Shown: positions 45,316-53,766, numbered from the stretch's first letter. The stretch is DNA of 61,172 nt from Planctomycetaceae bacterium (GCA_021297815.1 JAJTGK010000010.1:1-61172), one strand, 5' to 3'. Made by a program: numbers and translations. Notes: generated by a model from the sequence alone, not told the origin.

Positions 45316-46437
45316 ATGCCCAGCCTGCTCGACCCGATCGACCTTCCGTTCCGCGGCCCGATGCCGCTCCTCTGCCCGAACCGCGTCTTCATGGCACCGC
45401 TCACGCGCCAGCGCGCGCGGACGCCCGGCGATGTGCCGGGCGACCTGCAGGCCGAGCACTATGCGCAGCGCGCGTCGTTCGGGCTCCTGATCAGCGAGGC
45501 GACGCAGATCTCGCCCGAAGGAAAGGGCTATCCGAACACGCCTGGGATCTACTCCGAGGAGCAGGTCGAGGGATGGCGGCTGGTGACCGAGCGCGTGCAT
45601 GCGGCGGGCGGGCGGATCTTCCTGCAGCTCTGGCATGTCGGGCGCGTGAGCCATGTCGTGCATCAGCCGGGCGGACAGCCGCCGGTCGCGCCTGTCGCGG
45701 TGCGCTCCAAGGGCTTTGTGAGCATGCGGCACCCCGACGGGCGCCGAGAGCGCGTCGAGGCGAGCATGCCTCGCGCGCTGGCGACCGAGGAGATGCCGCG
45801 CGTGGTCGCCGACTTCGCGCACGCGATCAACTGCGCGAAGGCCGCGGGTTTCGACGGCGTCGAGGTGCATGCGGCGAACTCGTACCTCATCAACCAGTTC
45901 CTATCGGGGTCGCTCAACACGCGCGACGACGCGTGGGGCGGCGAGATCGAGAACCGCATGCGGCTCTTGCTGCATGTGGTCGATGTCGCGGGCGAGGCGT
46001 TTTCGTACTCGCGGGTCGGCGTGCGGCTGTCGCCGATGGGAAGTGCGAACGACCTGCCCGCGCACCATGACGACGAGGAGCTCATGCGGCGGGTCGCGGA
46101 GGAGCTCGGCAGGCGGCGGCTCGCGTACCTGCACCTGTTCAACCACTACTGGGCGAAGGAGCGGTGGAACGGTCCGTTCAGCGCGTCGCTGTGCCGCGAG
46201 ATGCGGGAGCGCTTCGCGGGGCCCGTGGTGCTGAACGGGTATGGCGCCGATGTCACGGCGGCGCAGGCGGACCTCGACGCGGGGCTCGGCGATGCGGTGG
46301 CGTTTGGACGGCTTGCGATCTCGAACCCTGATCTGCCCGAGCGGCTTGCGGTGAAGGCGGAGCTTGCGGCGTGGGACGACACCTCGTTCTACGGCGACGA
46401 CGGGCGGGGATACAACGACTATCCGCGCATGGCGTAG
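45316..46437 (+). CDS. Alkene reductase of the Old Yellow Enzyme family
   Basis: A 373-residue (beta/alpha)8 flavoprotein. NRVFMAPLTRQRA (about residues 22-34) binds the FMN; QLWHVGRVS and GFDGVEVHAANSYLINQFLS (about 178-197) hold the histidine/asparagine pair that binds the substrate carbonyl; VVLNGYGADVTAAQADL and DAVAFGRLAISNPDLPERL are the phosphate-binding and C-terminal motifs. NemA-like enzymes reduce activated C=C bonds using NAD(P)H. It is divergent from the SYLF gene with about 105 bases between starts and is followed by the repeat block at 46.5 kb. Confidence 0.9.
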   Translation: MPSLLDPIDLPFRGPMPLLCPNRVFMAPLTRQRARTPGDVPGDLQAEHYAQRASFGLLISEATQISPEGKGYPNTPGIYSEEQVEGWRLVTERVHAAGGRIFLQLWHVGRVSHVVHQPGGQPPVAPVAVRSKGFVSMRHPDGRRERVEASMPRALATEEMPRVVADFAHAINCAKAAGFDGVEVHAANSYLINQFLSGSLNTRDDAWGGEIENRMRLLLHVVDVAGEAFSYSRVGVRLSPMGSANDLPAHHDDEELMRRVAEELGRRRLAYLHLFNHYWAKERWNGPFSASLCREMRERFAGPVVLNGYGADVTAAQADLDAGLGDAVAFGRLAISNPDLPERLAVKAELAAWDDTSFYGDDGRGYNDYPRMA

Positions 46438-46494
46438 CGGTCGTGATGGACGGCGGCGCGCGGGGTTCCGCGATCTGCGCCGAGGTGCGGGAAT

Positions 46495-46796
46495 CCACCA
46501 GGCTTCGCATGGTGGCACCCGGGGGAGGCAACTCCACTCTGGTGGATCGTGGCCACGGCTACGCCGTGAAGGTTGGTTTCCGTTGTCCGTGGATCGCCTC
46601 ACGGCGTAGCCGGGGCCGCAGACTCCTCAACCACACCGCGCCCACCCCGGGTGCCACCATGCGAAGCCTGGTGAGCGTGCTCCACCTCACGGCGGAGCCG
46701 TGGACGCAAACTCCACAACCACACCGCGCCCACCCCGGGTGCCACCATGCGAAGCCTGGTGAGTGTGCTCTTTCTCACGGCGTAGCCGTGGCCATG
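46495..46796 (+). repeat. Cluster of GCTNNGC-loop hairpins
   Basis: The gap 46438-46850 has no gene that I can support. It contains at least seven short hairpins with related loops. CCACCA-GGCTTCGCA-TGGTGG (46495-46515) is an inverted copy of CCACCATGCGAAGCCTGGTG at 46654-46673 and 46742-46761. CACGGC-TAC-GCCGTG lies at 46554-46568, and reverse forms with GGCGTAGCC or GGCGGAGCC lie near 46600, 46690 and 46780. They resemble the hairpins at 12.3-12.9 kb in loop sequence. Confidence 0.75.
46629..46770 (+). repeat. 54-bp direct repeat, period 88 bp
   Basis: 46629-46682 and 46717-46770 are identical except for one base (GAGCGTGCTC against GAGTGTGCTC). Each copy starts AACCACACCGCGCCCACC and contains a CCACCA/TGGTG hairpin. 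The 34 bases between are also similar in part. Confidence 0.85.
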
Positions 46797-46850
46797 CAGA
46801 ATCGCACAGCGCTGCTTGCAACCGCTTCTCCGCCCTGCTTCACTTGACTC

Positions 46851-48251
46851 ATGTCGTCGAACGCCGTGCTCAAGGAAACCACCAGCCGCTGCCCCGTGTG
46901 CTTCGCGGCGGTCGCGGCGCGCGTCGAGCGGTGTGCCGATGGCGCCACGGTGATGCGGAAATCATGCGCGGCGCACGGCGAATTCGAGACGATCCTCGCG
47001 ACCGACCCCGCGCGCTACTACGACGCACGCGGCGCAGGCGGCAGCTGCTGCGACGACGCGCGCGGCTGCTGCGCGCCCGCGAACCCCGCGGCCTCCGACC
47101 CATTCGAGCGGCTCTCGACCTGCATCGCGCTGATCGAGATCGTCGAGAGCTGCAACCTGACCTGCCCCACCTGCTACGCGGCAAGCCCCCATGGCGTAGG
47201 CGACGACCTGCGCTTCACGCCTTCGCGCGAGGTACGCCAGCGCATCGCAGGCGTCGTCGCGCGCAAGGGCTTCATCGACATCATCCAGCTGTCGGGCGGC
47301 GAACCCACGCTGCACCCCGACTTCTTCGAGATCCTCGAGTGGTGCATCGCGCATCCGAAGATCGGCTACATCCTCGTCAATACGAACGCCGTGCGCGTGG
47401 CGACCGACGCCGTGTTTCGGGAGCGGCTCGCCGAGATCCGCCGCGCGCGCGGCAAATTCGAGCTCTATGTGCAGTTCGACGGCGTGCAGGAGGCGGGCCA
47501 GCGCGAGCTCCGCGGCGCGGACCTGCGCAGGATCCGCGAGCAGGCCATCGACGGCGCGGGCGCACTTGGCGTGCCGAGCACGCTTGCGATGACCGTGACC
47601 GAGGAAACGCTAGGATTCCTCGGCGAAACCCTGCGTTTCGCCATCCCCCGCCGCCATGTCCGCGGCATCTCGTTCCAACCGCGCTTCACAAGCGGGCGGA
47701 TCGAGGTCGAAAGCTCCACCCTGCCGATCGCGCGCAGCGCCGCGCGCCCGCTCTCGGTCGGCGACATCGTGCACGCGCTCGCGTCGCAGGCCCCTGAGTT
47801 CGTGAGCGCCGCCGACTTCACGCCGCTCCCCTGCGGCGACCCGAACTGCCACACGATCGGCTATGTGCTGCGCACCGCGAACGGCACGGTGCCCCTCTCG
47901 CGCCTCGTCTCGCTCGACGCGCTGCAAGGGTTCCTCGCGAACCGCGTCGACTACCGCCTCGAGGACCTCATGCAATGCGGCTGCGAGACGGAGCCGCTCG
48001 GCGAGATCCTGCGCGCCCTCGAGGCGTCGCACGGCACGCTCGGCGCCGACGCGCCGTTCCGCATGTTCATCAAGCCGTTCATGGACGCGTGGACCTTCGA
48101 CCAGGACCGCATCGACCGCTGCTGCACGCATGTCATCCGCCCCGATGGCTCGCTCGACAGCTTCTGCCGCTACTACCTCGAGGGCGGCGAACCCGCGTTC
48201 CGCGCGCGCGCGGCGCAGTCAGACGCGCCCAACGCCGCCGAAGTACGCTGA
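46851..48251 (+). CDS. Radical SAM protein resembling archaeal tetraether lipid synthase (Tes)
   Basis: A 466-residue iron-sulfur enzyme. The N-terminus has CPVC (residues 14-17) and further cysteines (about 44, 65-66, 73-74), a rubredoxin-like metal site. The radical SAM motif is Cys101-Cys105-Cys108 in ESCNLTCPTCYAAS, followed by the GGEP motif (LSGGEPTLHPDFFEIL). The C-terminal part has LPCGDPNCHTIGYVLR, MQCGCETE and RCCTHVIRPDGSLDSFC, giving auxiliary cluster ligands. This arrangement (N-terminal site, radical SAM core, cysteine-rich C-terminus with PCxxPxC) is that of the MJ0619/Tes family, which joins or modifies lipid alkyl chains. A lipid role here is inferred; related uncharacterised proteins occur in many bacteria. 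Confidence 0.75.
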   Translation: MSSNAVLKETTSRCPVCFAAVAARVERCADGATVMRKSCAAHGEFETILATDPARYYDARGAGGSCCDDARGCCAPANPAASDPFERLSTCIALIEIVESCNLTCPTCYAASPHGVGDDLRFTPSREVRQRIAGVVARKGFIDIIQLSGGEPTLHPDFFEILEWCIAHPKIGYILVNTNAVRVATDAVFRERLAEIRRARGKFELYVQFDGVQEAGQRELRGADLRRIREQAIDGAGALGVPSTLAMTVTEETLGFLGETLRFAIPRRHVRGISFQPRFTSGRIEVESSTLPIARSAARPLSVGDIVHALASQAPEFVSAADFTPLPCGDPNCHTIGYVLRTANGTVPLSRLVSLDALQGFLANRVDYRLEDLMQCGCETEPLGEILRALEASHGTLGADAPFRMFIKPFMDAWTFDQDRIDRCCTHVIRPDGSLDSFCRYYLEGGEPAFRARAAQSDAPNAAEVR

Positions 48252-48270
48252 CCCCGCGGGCACCGCACCG

Positions 48271-48885
48271 ATGGAACCGACGCACCCTCCGACCACGCCT
48301 CCCATCGAGCACACGGCGAGCGCCACGGCGCCGACGCGAATCCTGCCCTTGCTTCGGCCGCACAAGGACCCGCACTGCATCGAATGCGGATTCCTGCTGA
48401 AAGGCGCGGCGCCCGCAGGCACATGCCCCGAGTGCGGCACAACCTACGACGAGGTCTCGAGTCGCGAGCTCATGCAGCCGCCTTCGGTGGGCGGCTCGCT
48501 GCTCTATGTCGGGTTGCCGCTCATCGTCGGCGCAGTCGTGCTGGCCTGGGCGCTTGGCCTTGGTTCTGTCGCCGACTCGGCTCCGACCTATTCGGGCGGC
48601 AACTCCTACAGAACGCGCACGGTCCCGTGGATGCTCATCGGGAGCATCGGCATCGGGACCATCGGCGTGCCGCTCTGCCTCGCATGGTTCAGTGTGCGCG
48701 TCTTCCGCCTGCAGGGCGCGATCATGAAGCACGCCATGCCGCGCAACATGGCGGTGCGCGGCGGCGCGCAGACGCTCGGCTGCCTCGGCTCCACGGTGGC
48801 CACGCTCGCGATGGCCGTCGGACTCATCGCGACCGTGGTAGGCATTCTGCTGTCGATCGCGTGTCTCATCGGGACCGGCGGCTAG
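48271..48885 (+). CDS. Membrane protein with N-terminal CxxC zinc ribbon
   Basis: A 204-residue protein. After a Pro/Thr-rich leader comes CIECGFLLKG, then CPECGTTY, a CxxC...CxxC zinc ribbon (about residues 37-60) on the cytoplasmic side. Two or three hydrophobic segments follow (about 79-98, 118-140 and 175-198). Short zinc-ribbon membrane proteins of this design are frequent in Phycisphaerae and have no known function. The ATG is 19 bases after the radical SAM stop, so cotranscription is likely. Its end overlaps the convergent MgtC-like gene by 4 bases. Confidence 0.75.
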   Translation: MEPTHPPTTPPIEHTASATAPTRILPLLRPHKDPHCIECGFLLKGAAPAGTCPECGTTYDEVSSRELMQPPSVGGSLLYVGLPLIVGAVVLAWALGLGSVADSAPTYSGGNSYRTRTVPWMLIGSIGIGTIGVPLCLAWFSVRVFRLQGAIMKHAMPRNMAVRGGAQTLGCLGSTVATLAMAVGLIATVVGILLSIACLIGTGG

Positions 48886-50183
48886 GCAAGCGCGACGCCC
48901 ACCGCAGCAACCGACGCCGCGACGGCAAGCGCTGGCAGCACGCGCATGAAGAGCGCGCGCGTGCCCGCCCAGCCTGCCACGAACAGCTTGAACGCCGTGT
49001 TGACCGCGAGCGCAAGGAGCGTGGCGCGTGCGGCGGTGCTCGCGTCGAGCGTTCCGTCGAAGACCTCGCGCGCGGAGCTCATCGCGATCGCGTCCATGTC
49101 GGTGACGCCCGAGAGCGCGGCCACCGCGAAGAACGCGCCCGTTCCAAGCCACGCGAGCGACGCCTTGGTGACGAAGCGGATGAGCACATAGATACCTGCG
49201 AACGCGATCGCCGAAGTCAGCTGCGTCGGGTTGCGCGGCTTGGGCAGCGTTCCCACCGCGGCATGCCCGCGCACGGCGGCGCGCAACGACACGAACCCAC
49301 CGAGGAGCGTGACCGCCGCGACGCCCGCAAGCCACGGCCAGAGCCGCGCGAGCGCCATAGGCGACGCGATGCCGACGAGCACGACGAGCCGCAGCGGCAG
49401 CACGCCGCACGCGAGGAGCGACATCGCCGCGGCCGCCGTCTCGCCGCCTTCCTCACGGGCGCGGCGGGCGGCGCCCACGGTGGTCGCGGTGCTCGATACG
49501 AGCCCTCCGAGGAGCCCCGTCGCGAGGAGACCCGCGCGCGGACCGAGCATCGCCTGCGCGAGGTACCCCGCAAGGCTGAGCGACACGACAAGCACCACGA
49601 GCAGCCACGCCGCACGCGGGTTGATCGCCTCCAGCGGGTCGATCGCGCGGTCGGGCAGCACGGGCAGGATGACGAGCGCCACGAGCACGAAGGTCGCGAT
49701 CGCGCGCACATCCTCGTGGCCGAGCCGCCTGATCATGGCGTGCAGCGGATCGCGGATGTAGAGAAGCAGGAAGAGCACGCCCGACGCAACCACCGCTGTC
49801 ATGCGGTCGCCCATGACGGCGTAGCCGCCGAGCAGCACGGTGCACACGAGCGCGAACGCGGTGGTCAGGCCGACATCGCGCTGCGAATCGCGCTCGGGGT
49901 CCTCGGTTTGGGCGCGCGCGCGCCCCGCGGTCGCGATGCCGCCCGCGACACCCGCGATGCCAGCGACGAGCGCCACGGCGAGCAGCATCCACGGCGTCGA
50001 TCCCGCAGGGTTCAGCAGCGCGGCGAGCCCTCCCCCGAGGCCCGCAAGCCCGAAGGTGCGCACGCCCGCCACCGTGTCGACCTGGCGCTCGCGCTCGAAG
50101 CCGACGAGAAGCCCCACGCCAAGCGCGATTCCGAGCGAGACGAGCTCGCCCGACGCGAAGGTTGGTGAGCCCGCGGCGCCCAT
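48882..50183 (-). CDS. MgtC/SapB and DUF4010 domain membrane protein
   Basis: A 433-residue polytopic protein with about 12 hydrophobic segments. The N-terminal third (GIALGVGLLVGFERERQVDT, AGVRTFGLAGLGGGLAALL) has the MgtC signature around the conserved RTFGL stretch. The rest (LLATGLLGGLVSSTATTVGA to the end) is the DUF4010 domain, which contains the TDMDAIAMSS motif. MgtC-like proteins help bacteria grow at low magnesium or acidic pH; the function of this fused type is not established. No regulatory element was seen upstream. Confidence 0.87.
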   Translation of the reverse strand: MGAAGSPTFASGELVSLGIALGVGLLVGFERERQVDTVAGVRTFGLAGLGGGLAALLNPAGSTPWMLLAVALVAGIAGVAGGIATAGRARAQTEDPERDSQRDVGLTTAFALVCTVLLGGYAVMGDRMTAVVASGVLFLLLYIRDPLHAMIRRLGHEDVRAIATFVLVALVILPVLPDRAIDPLEAINPRAAWLLVVLVVSLSLAGYLAQAMLGPRAGLLATGLLGGLVSSTATTVGAARRAREEGGETAAAAMSLLACGVLPLRLVVLVGIASPMALARLWPWLAGVAAVTLLGGFVSLRAAVRGHAAVGTLPKPRNPTQLTSAIAFAGIYVLIRFVTKASLAWLGTGAFFAVAALSGVTDMDAIAMSSAREVFDGTLDASTAARATLLALAVNTAFKLFVAGWAGTRALFMRVLPALAVAASVAAVGVALA

Positions 50184-50221
50184 GCGACGAGTCTATCGGC
50201 CTACCTCGCGACGGCCGCGCG

Positions 50222-50258
50222 AAGAAAAGCCCCCGCGTCGCCAGAGGCTTCGCGGGGG
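50222..50258 (-). terminator. Strong terminator-like hairpin with no obvious upstream gene
   Basis: Read on the minus strand, CCCCCGCG (50258-50251), a 13-base loop and CGCGGGGG (50237-50230) are followed by CTTTTCTT. It lies between the start of the MgtC-like gene (50183, also minus) and the start of the oxidase gene (50480, plus), so no known gene feeds it. The rest of 50184-50479 shows no reading frame that I can support. Confidence 0.65.
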
Positions 50259-50479
50259 TTCTGAGGAGAGAAGAGAGAGAATCGCGCCTGCGTGCGGTCC
50301 CTGCGCACGGCTGGCCGGCCTGGTCGGGCGCGGCCGCAGGGTGTCGATGTCCCGTCGACGGCCCCTGCACCTATATCTACGCGCGCCGTGGGCGAGTCTC
50401 TCAGCCCGATCGGAGAATCGTCGAAAAACCCGCTGCGCGCAGGCCGCACCCGCGCCGCGGGGCGCGGTAGGCTCATCGA

Positions 50480-51577
50480 ATGGCTTCTCCCCGTTTCCCA
50501 GGTGCCGACATCGCGGCGCGTGTCGCCGCCTGCGTCTCGCTCGCAGACCTGCGTTCGCTGGCCGAGCAGGCGATCGAGCGCACCGCGTGGGACTACTACC
50601 GCTCGGGCGCGTGGGACGAGGCGACGCTTGCGGCCAACGAGGAGCGCTGGCGGCGGTTCGAGATCCACTACCGCGGCATGGTCGATGTCTCGCAGCGCTC
50701 GGGGCGCACGGTGCTCTTCGGTCGCGAGATCCCCTGCCCGCTGCTGGCGGCGCCGACCGCGATGCAGCGCATGGCGCACCCCGATGGCGAGTGCGCGACG
50801 GCGCGCGCATGCGGCGCCGCGGGGCTGCCGATGTGCCTGTCGAGCCTCTCGACCACGGCGCTCGAAGAGGTTCGTGCGGCGACCGACGGGCCGCTCTGGA
50901 TGCAGGTCTACATCTCGAAGGACCGCGGCTTCACCAGGTCGCTCATCGAGCGGGCCGACGCCGCGGGCGTCGAGGCGTTCGCCGTGACCTGCGACACGCC
51001 CGTCTGGGGCGTTCGCGACCGCGATATGCGCAACGGCTTCCGCGTGCCCGATGGGCTGCGCATCGTGAACCTCGAGCGTCCGGGCGGGCCGACGGGGCAT
51101 GCGGGCGTCGGCATCGGCGGCGCGCTGTCGTGGACGATCGACGACACGCTGACCTGGCGCGATGTCGAGGCGCTTGCAGGGTGGACGAAGCGCCCCGTGC
51201 TCGTGAAGGGCATTTGTAGGCCCGATGACGCACGCGCGGCGATCGGGTCGGGTGCGCGCGGCGTGTGGATCTCGAACCATGGAGGTCGCCAGCTCGATGG
51301 CGCGCCCGCGACGGCCGATGTGCTCGGGGCATGCGCCGCCGAGGCGCGCGGCCGCGCGGCGGTCGTGGTCGATGGCGGCGTGCGGCGCGGCACCGACATC
51401 GTGCGGGCGCTTGCGCTCGGCGCCGATGCCGTGGCCGTGGGCAGGCCGATCCTCTGGGGGCTCGGTGCGGGTGGCGAACTGGGCGTGCGGCGTGCGCTCG
51501 ACATGCTGCGCACCGAGTTCGAACTCGCCTTGGCCCTTGCGGGAGTGCGGAACTGCGACGAGATCCGTGCACTTTGA
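50480..51577 (+). CDS. FMN-dependent alpha-hydroxy-acid oxidase/dehydrogenase
   Basis: A 365-residue TIM-barrel flavoprotein. YYRSGAWDEATLAANEERW (about residues 40-58) and APTAMQRMAHPDGECATARA bind the flavin. The catalytic histidine is His267 in SNHGGRQLDGAPAT, with the neighbouring Arg binding the substrate carboxylate; VVVDGGVRRGTDIVRALALG and ADAVAVGRPILWGL form the phosphate site. Homologues oxidise L-lactate, glycolate or mandelate; the exact acid cannot be fixed from sequence. It is unusually preceded by the orphan terminator region and followed closely by the phosphodiesterase-like lipoprotein. Confidence 0.9.
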   Translation: MASPRFPGADIAARVAACVSLADLRSLAEQAIERTAWDYYRSGAWDEATLAANEERWRRFEIHYRGMVDVSQRSGRTVLFGREIPCPLLAAPTAMQRMAHPDGECATARACGAAGLPMCLSSLSTTALEEVRAATDGPLWMQVYISKDRGFTRSLIERADAAGVEAFAVTCDTPVWGVRDRDMRNGFRVPDGLRIVNLERPGGPTGHAGVGIGGALSWTIDDTLTWRDVEALAGWTKRPVLVKGICRPDDARAAIGSGARGVWISNHGGRQLDGAPATADVLGACAAEARGRAAVVVDGGVRRGTDIVRALALGADAVAVGRPILWGLGAGGELGVRRALDMLRTEFELALALAGVRNCDEIRAL

Positions 51578-51606
51578 TCGGATCTGGTGAAGCGGGCGAT
51601 TCCGTG

Positions 51607-52716
51607 ATGGAGAGACGGCTGCGCTGTACCTTGGCGGGAATGCGTGTCGTCGCCGCTTTCGCAGTGTCTCTCTCCCTGCTTGGCTGCGGAGGCGGATCGC
51701 CCGCACCGCAGGCCCAAGCGCAACCCGCCGCACGCGGCGCCACGATCGAGCATGTCCTCCTCATCAGCGTCGACGGCCTGCGGCCCGAGCTGCTTTCGCC
51801 GCCGTTCGTCGGCCGTCTGCCCTCGTTTTCGCGGCTCATGGCCGGCCCGCACACGCTCGACGCCCGCCCCGACCCCGATATCACGGTGACGCTGCCGAAC
51901 CACCTGAGCATGCTCACGGGGCGCCCGGTCCTTGGTGAGGGGGGACACGGTTGGACCGACAACGACGACCCTCCCGCCGCAAAGCACGGTGGCACGATTC
52001 ATGCACGGAAGGGTTCGTACATACCCAGCATGTTCGACATCGCGCACGACCGCGGCGTGGCGACGGGAGTGTTCGCGACCAAGACGAAGTTCTGGCTGCT
52101 CGAGCAGTCGTACTCGGCGGCGGCGGGTGCCGTAGACACCGTGGAGCCCGACCACGGCAAGGCGAAGATCGACATGTTCGTGCATGCGCGCACCAGCCTC
52201 GGGCTGGCCGAGCATGTCTCCGACCACCTGCGGCGCGCGCGCGGCGCCACCCTCGACTTCGTCCATTTCGCCGCGCCCGACGCGGCGGGCCATGCCGACG
52301 GCTGGACGCTCGAAGCGGGCTCGCGCTATGTGTGCGCCGTCGAGGAAGTCGATCGCGCGCTCGGAGAGATCCTCTCGGCGATCGACGCCGACGCGGACCT
52401 CTCGGGCAGGACCGCGATCGTCCTGACCGCAGACCATGGCGGTGGTGCCCCTGCCAAGACCCACACCGACCGCTCGGCGCCGATCAACTTCCGCATCCCG
52501 CTCCTCATCTGGAGCGGCGACCGCGCGGCGAGCGACCTGCTGGCCGCGACCCCCTCCCGACCTCGGCCAGCTGCCGACACGAACCCCTCCGTGGCCGAGC
52601 CAGCACAGCCGATCCGTAACGGCGACGCCGCGAACATCTGTCTGTCGCTTCTCGGGTTACCACCGCTTCCTGCGCCGGCCTACGGCGGCGTCGATGCGGT
52701 CTGGGCAGCCCGCTGA
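51607..52716 (+). CDS. Alkaline-phosphatase-superfamily phosphodiesterase/pyrophosphatase, lipoprotein
   Basis: A 369-residue protein. The lipobox is LSLLGC (about Cys27; if the ATG at 51640 is used the signal is 11 residues shorter). LLISVDGLRPELL holds the first metal-binding aspartate, DPDITVTLPNHLSMLTG carries the Thr nucleophile region (PNH motif), FVHFAAPDAAGHADGWT has the second metal site Asp/His and LTADHGGGAPAKTHTD the third. This set is typical of type I phosphodiesterases/nucleotide pyrophosphatases (NPP). It would hydrolyse phosphodiesters or pyrophosphates outside the cytoplasm. It follows the hydroxy-acid oxidase by about 30 bases. Confidence 0.87.
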   Translation: MERRLRCTLAGMRVVAAFAVSLSLLGCGGGSPAPQAQAQPAARGATIEHVLLISVDGLRPELLSPPFVGRLPSFSRLMAGPHTLDARPDPDITVTLPNHLSMLTGRPVLGEGGHGWTDNDDPPAAKHGGTIHARKGSYIPSMFDIAHDRGVATGVFATKTKFWLLEQSYSAAAGAVDTVEPDHGKAKIDMFVHARTSLGLAEHVSDHLRRARGATLDFVHFAAPDAAGHADGWTLEAGSRYVCAVEEVDRALGEILSAIDADADLSGRTAIVLTADHGGGAPAKTHTDRSAPINFRIPLLIWSGDRAASDLLAATPSRPRPAADTNPSVAEPAQPIRNGDAANICLSLLGLPPLPAPAYGGVDAVWAAR

Positions 52717-52854
52717 GCCTGAAGCAGCGGTTCTGCATCCAGCAAGCGAATTATTCTCGGAACCTTGCGCGACTGTCGATCTGTGTTTTCAGCGTGAAGT
52801 TCGGTCGAGCGATTTGGAGACGCCTCGAAGGGCGTTAGATTGACCGCAAAGGGT

Positions 52855-52942
52855 CAGTGGGCTTTGCCCGCTGATAGTAGTACTTCCACTCGGGCGGGAA
52901 CCCGAGCGGTTGAAAAGGGTCGATCCAGAGCGGGAACTCTGG
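52855..52942 (+). promoter_or_regulatory. Three-hairpin leader, two with identical CGGGAA loops
   Basis: Ahead of the gene at 52969 lie three consecutive stems: CAGTGGGC-TTT-GCCCGCTG (52855-52873), CTCGGG-CGGGAA-CCCGAG (52889-52906) and CCAGAG-CGGGAA-CTCTGG (52925-52942, extendable by TCGA on both sides). The second and third share the same 6-base loop, which contains GGA. A GGA-rich ribosome-binding region (GAGGGAGTTAGGAAA) follows. No gene lies in 52717-52854. Confidence 0.55.
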
Positions 52943-52968
52943 GTCGAAAAACAGAGGGAGTTAGGAAA

Positions 52969-53619
52969 ATGGGTATCTCGTTGCGCGCTGCCGCTGCTGC
53001 GGCAGGTTGCGCGTTCGTCGCCGCTGGCGCCGCGAACGCTGCGTTCGTCTATTCGTCCGCAAGCCGCTCGGTTGACATCACCGTCAACTCGGCGGTCGTT
53101 GACTCCGAGTCGACCACTGCCTTCGGCGGCTGGTTCGGCACGGCCAATGCCAACAGCGACGGCTACAGCGCCCTCGCGCAGCAGGGCTCTGGTCTCAGCT
53201 CGCTTGAGATGAGCCTGGTCGGCTCGGCTTCGGCCGATGCCGTGGCCACTGCCGCGATCGTGGCGCGCAGCACGGCCGACATCAGCTTCATCGCAAGCGC
53301 GAGCGAGTCGATCTCCTGGATCGCGAGCCTCGGTGCGGGCAGCTCGGGCGGCGCCACTCCTGGCGCGCTCGTCGTGCGCGTGACCGACTCGACCACGGGT
53401 TCGGTGATCCTCGCCTTCTCGGGTCCCACCGCGGGCTCGGGCTCTTTCAGCGTGGTGAGCGGACGCTCGTACCGCGTTGAGGTGAGCGCGATCGCAGCCG
53501 TTCAGGGTGGTGGCCTCTCGGCCGCCAACTACTCGGTCGGCTTCTTCGCCCCCGTCCCCGCGCCTGGTGCCATCGCGCTCCTCGGCCTCGCGGGCCTCGC
53601 GGGCCGTCGCCGCCGCTGA
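52969..53619 (+). CDS. Secreted protein with VPAPG-type PEP-CTERM-like tail
   Basis: A 216-residue protein with a signal peptide (MGISLRAAAAAAGCAFVAAG, cleavage near ANAAF), a Ser/Ala-rich beta body without cysteines and the tail VPAPGAIALLGLAGLAGRR followed by RR. GAGGGAG and AGGAAA lie before the ATG. The 5' untranslated region carries three hairpins (52855-52942), suggesting post-transcriptional control. A strong terminator follows. Family unknown; a surface or matrix protein is inferred from the tail, which it shares with the genes at 11615, 35724 and 36588. Confidence 0.82.
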   Translation: MGISLRAAAAAAGCAFVAAGAANAAFVYSSASRSVDITVNSAVVDSESTTAFGGWFGTANANSDGYSALAQQGSGLSSLEMSLVGSASADAVATAAIVARSTADISFIASASESISWIASLGAGSSGGATPGALVVRVTDSTTGSVILAFSGPTAGSGSFSVVSGRSYRVEVSAIAAVQGGGLSAANYSVGFFAPVPAPGAIALLGLAGLAGRRRR

Positions 53620-53681
53620 TCGGCCGCATTTGAACATCGGGCGGCCCCATCCAGCCGCCTTCCTGCTCCCCAAAAGCAGAC

Positions 53682-53722
53682 GCGCGCACGGTTTTCCGCT
53701 CCGTGCGCGCGCCTCTTTTTTT
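53682..53722 (+). terminator. Rho-independent terminator after the VPAPG protein gene
   Basis: A 10-bp stem GCGCGCACGG (53682-53691) with its complement CCGTGCGCGC (53701-53710), then GCCTCTTTTTTTCT. Confidence 0.9.
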
Positions 53723-53766
53723 CTATGCCTGAGGTGGGTTCGGACCCTGAACCTCGGGCGTACCCG

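Noticed and set aside
46438-46850. Small coding genes in the gap after the Old Yellow Enzyme gene
   Set aside because: The short frames there consist of the hairpin repeats and have no ribosome-binding site or conserved pattern.
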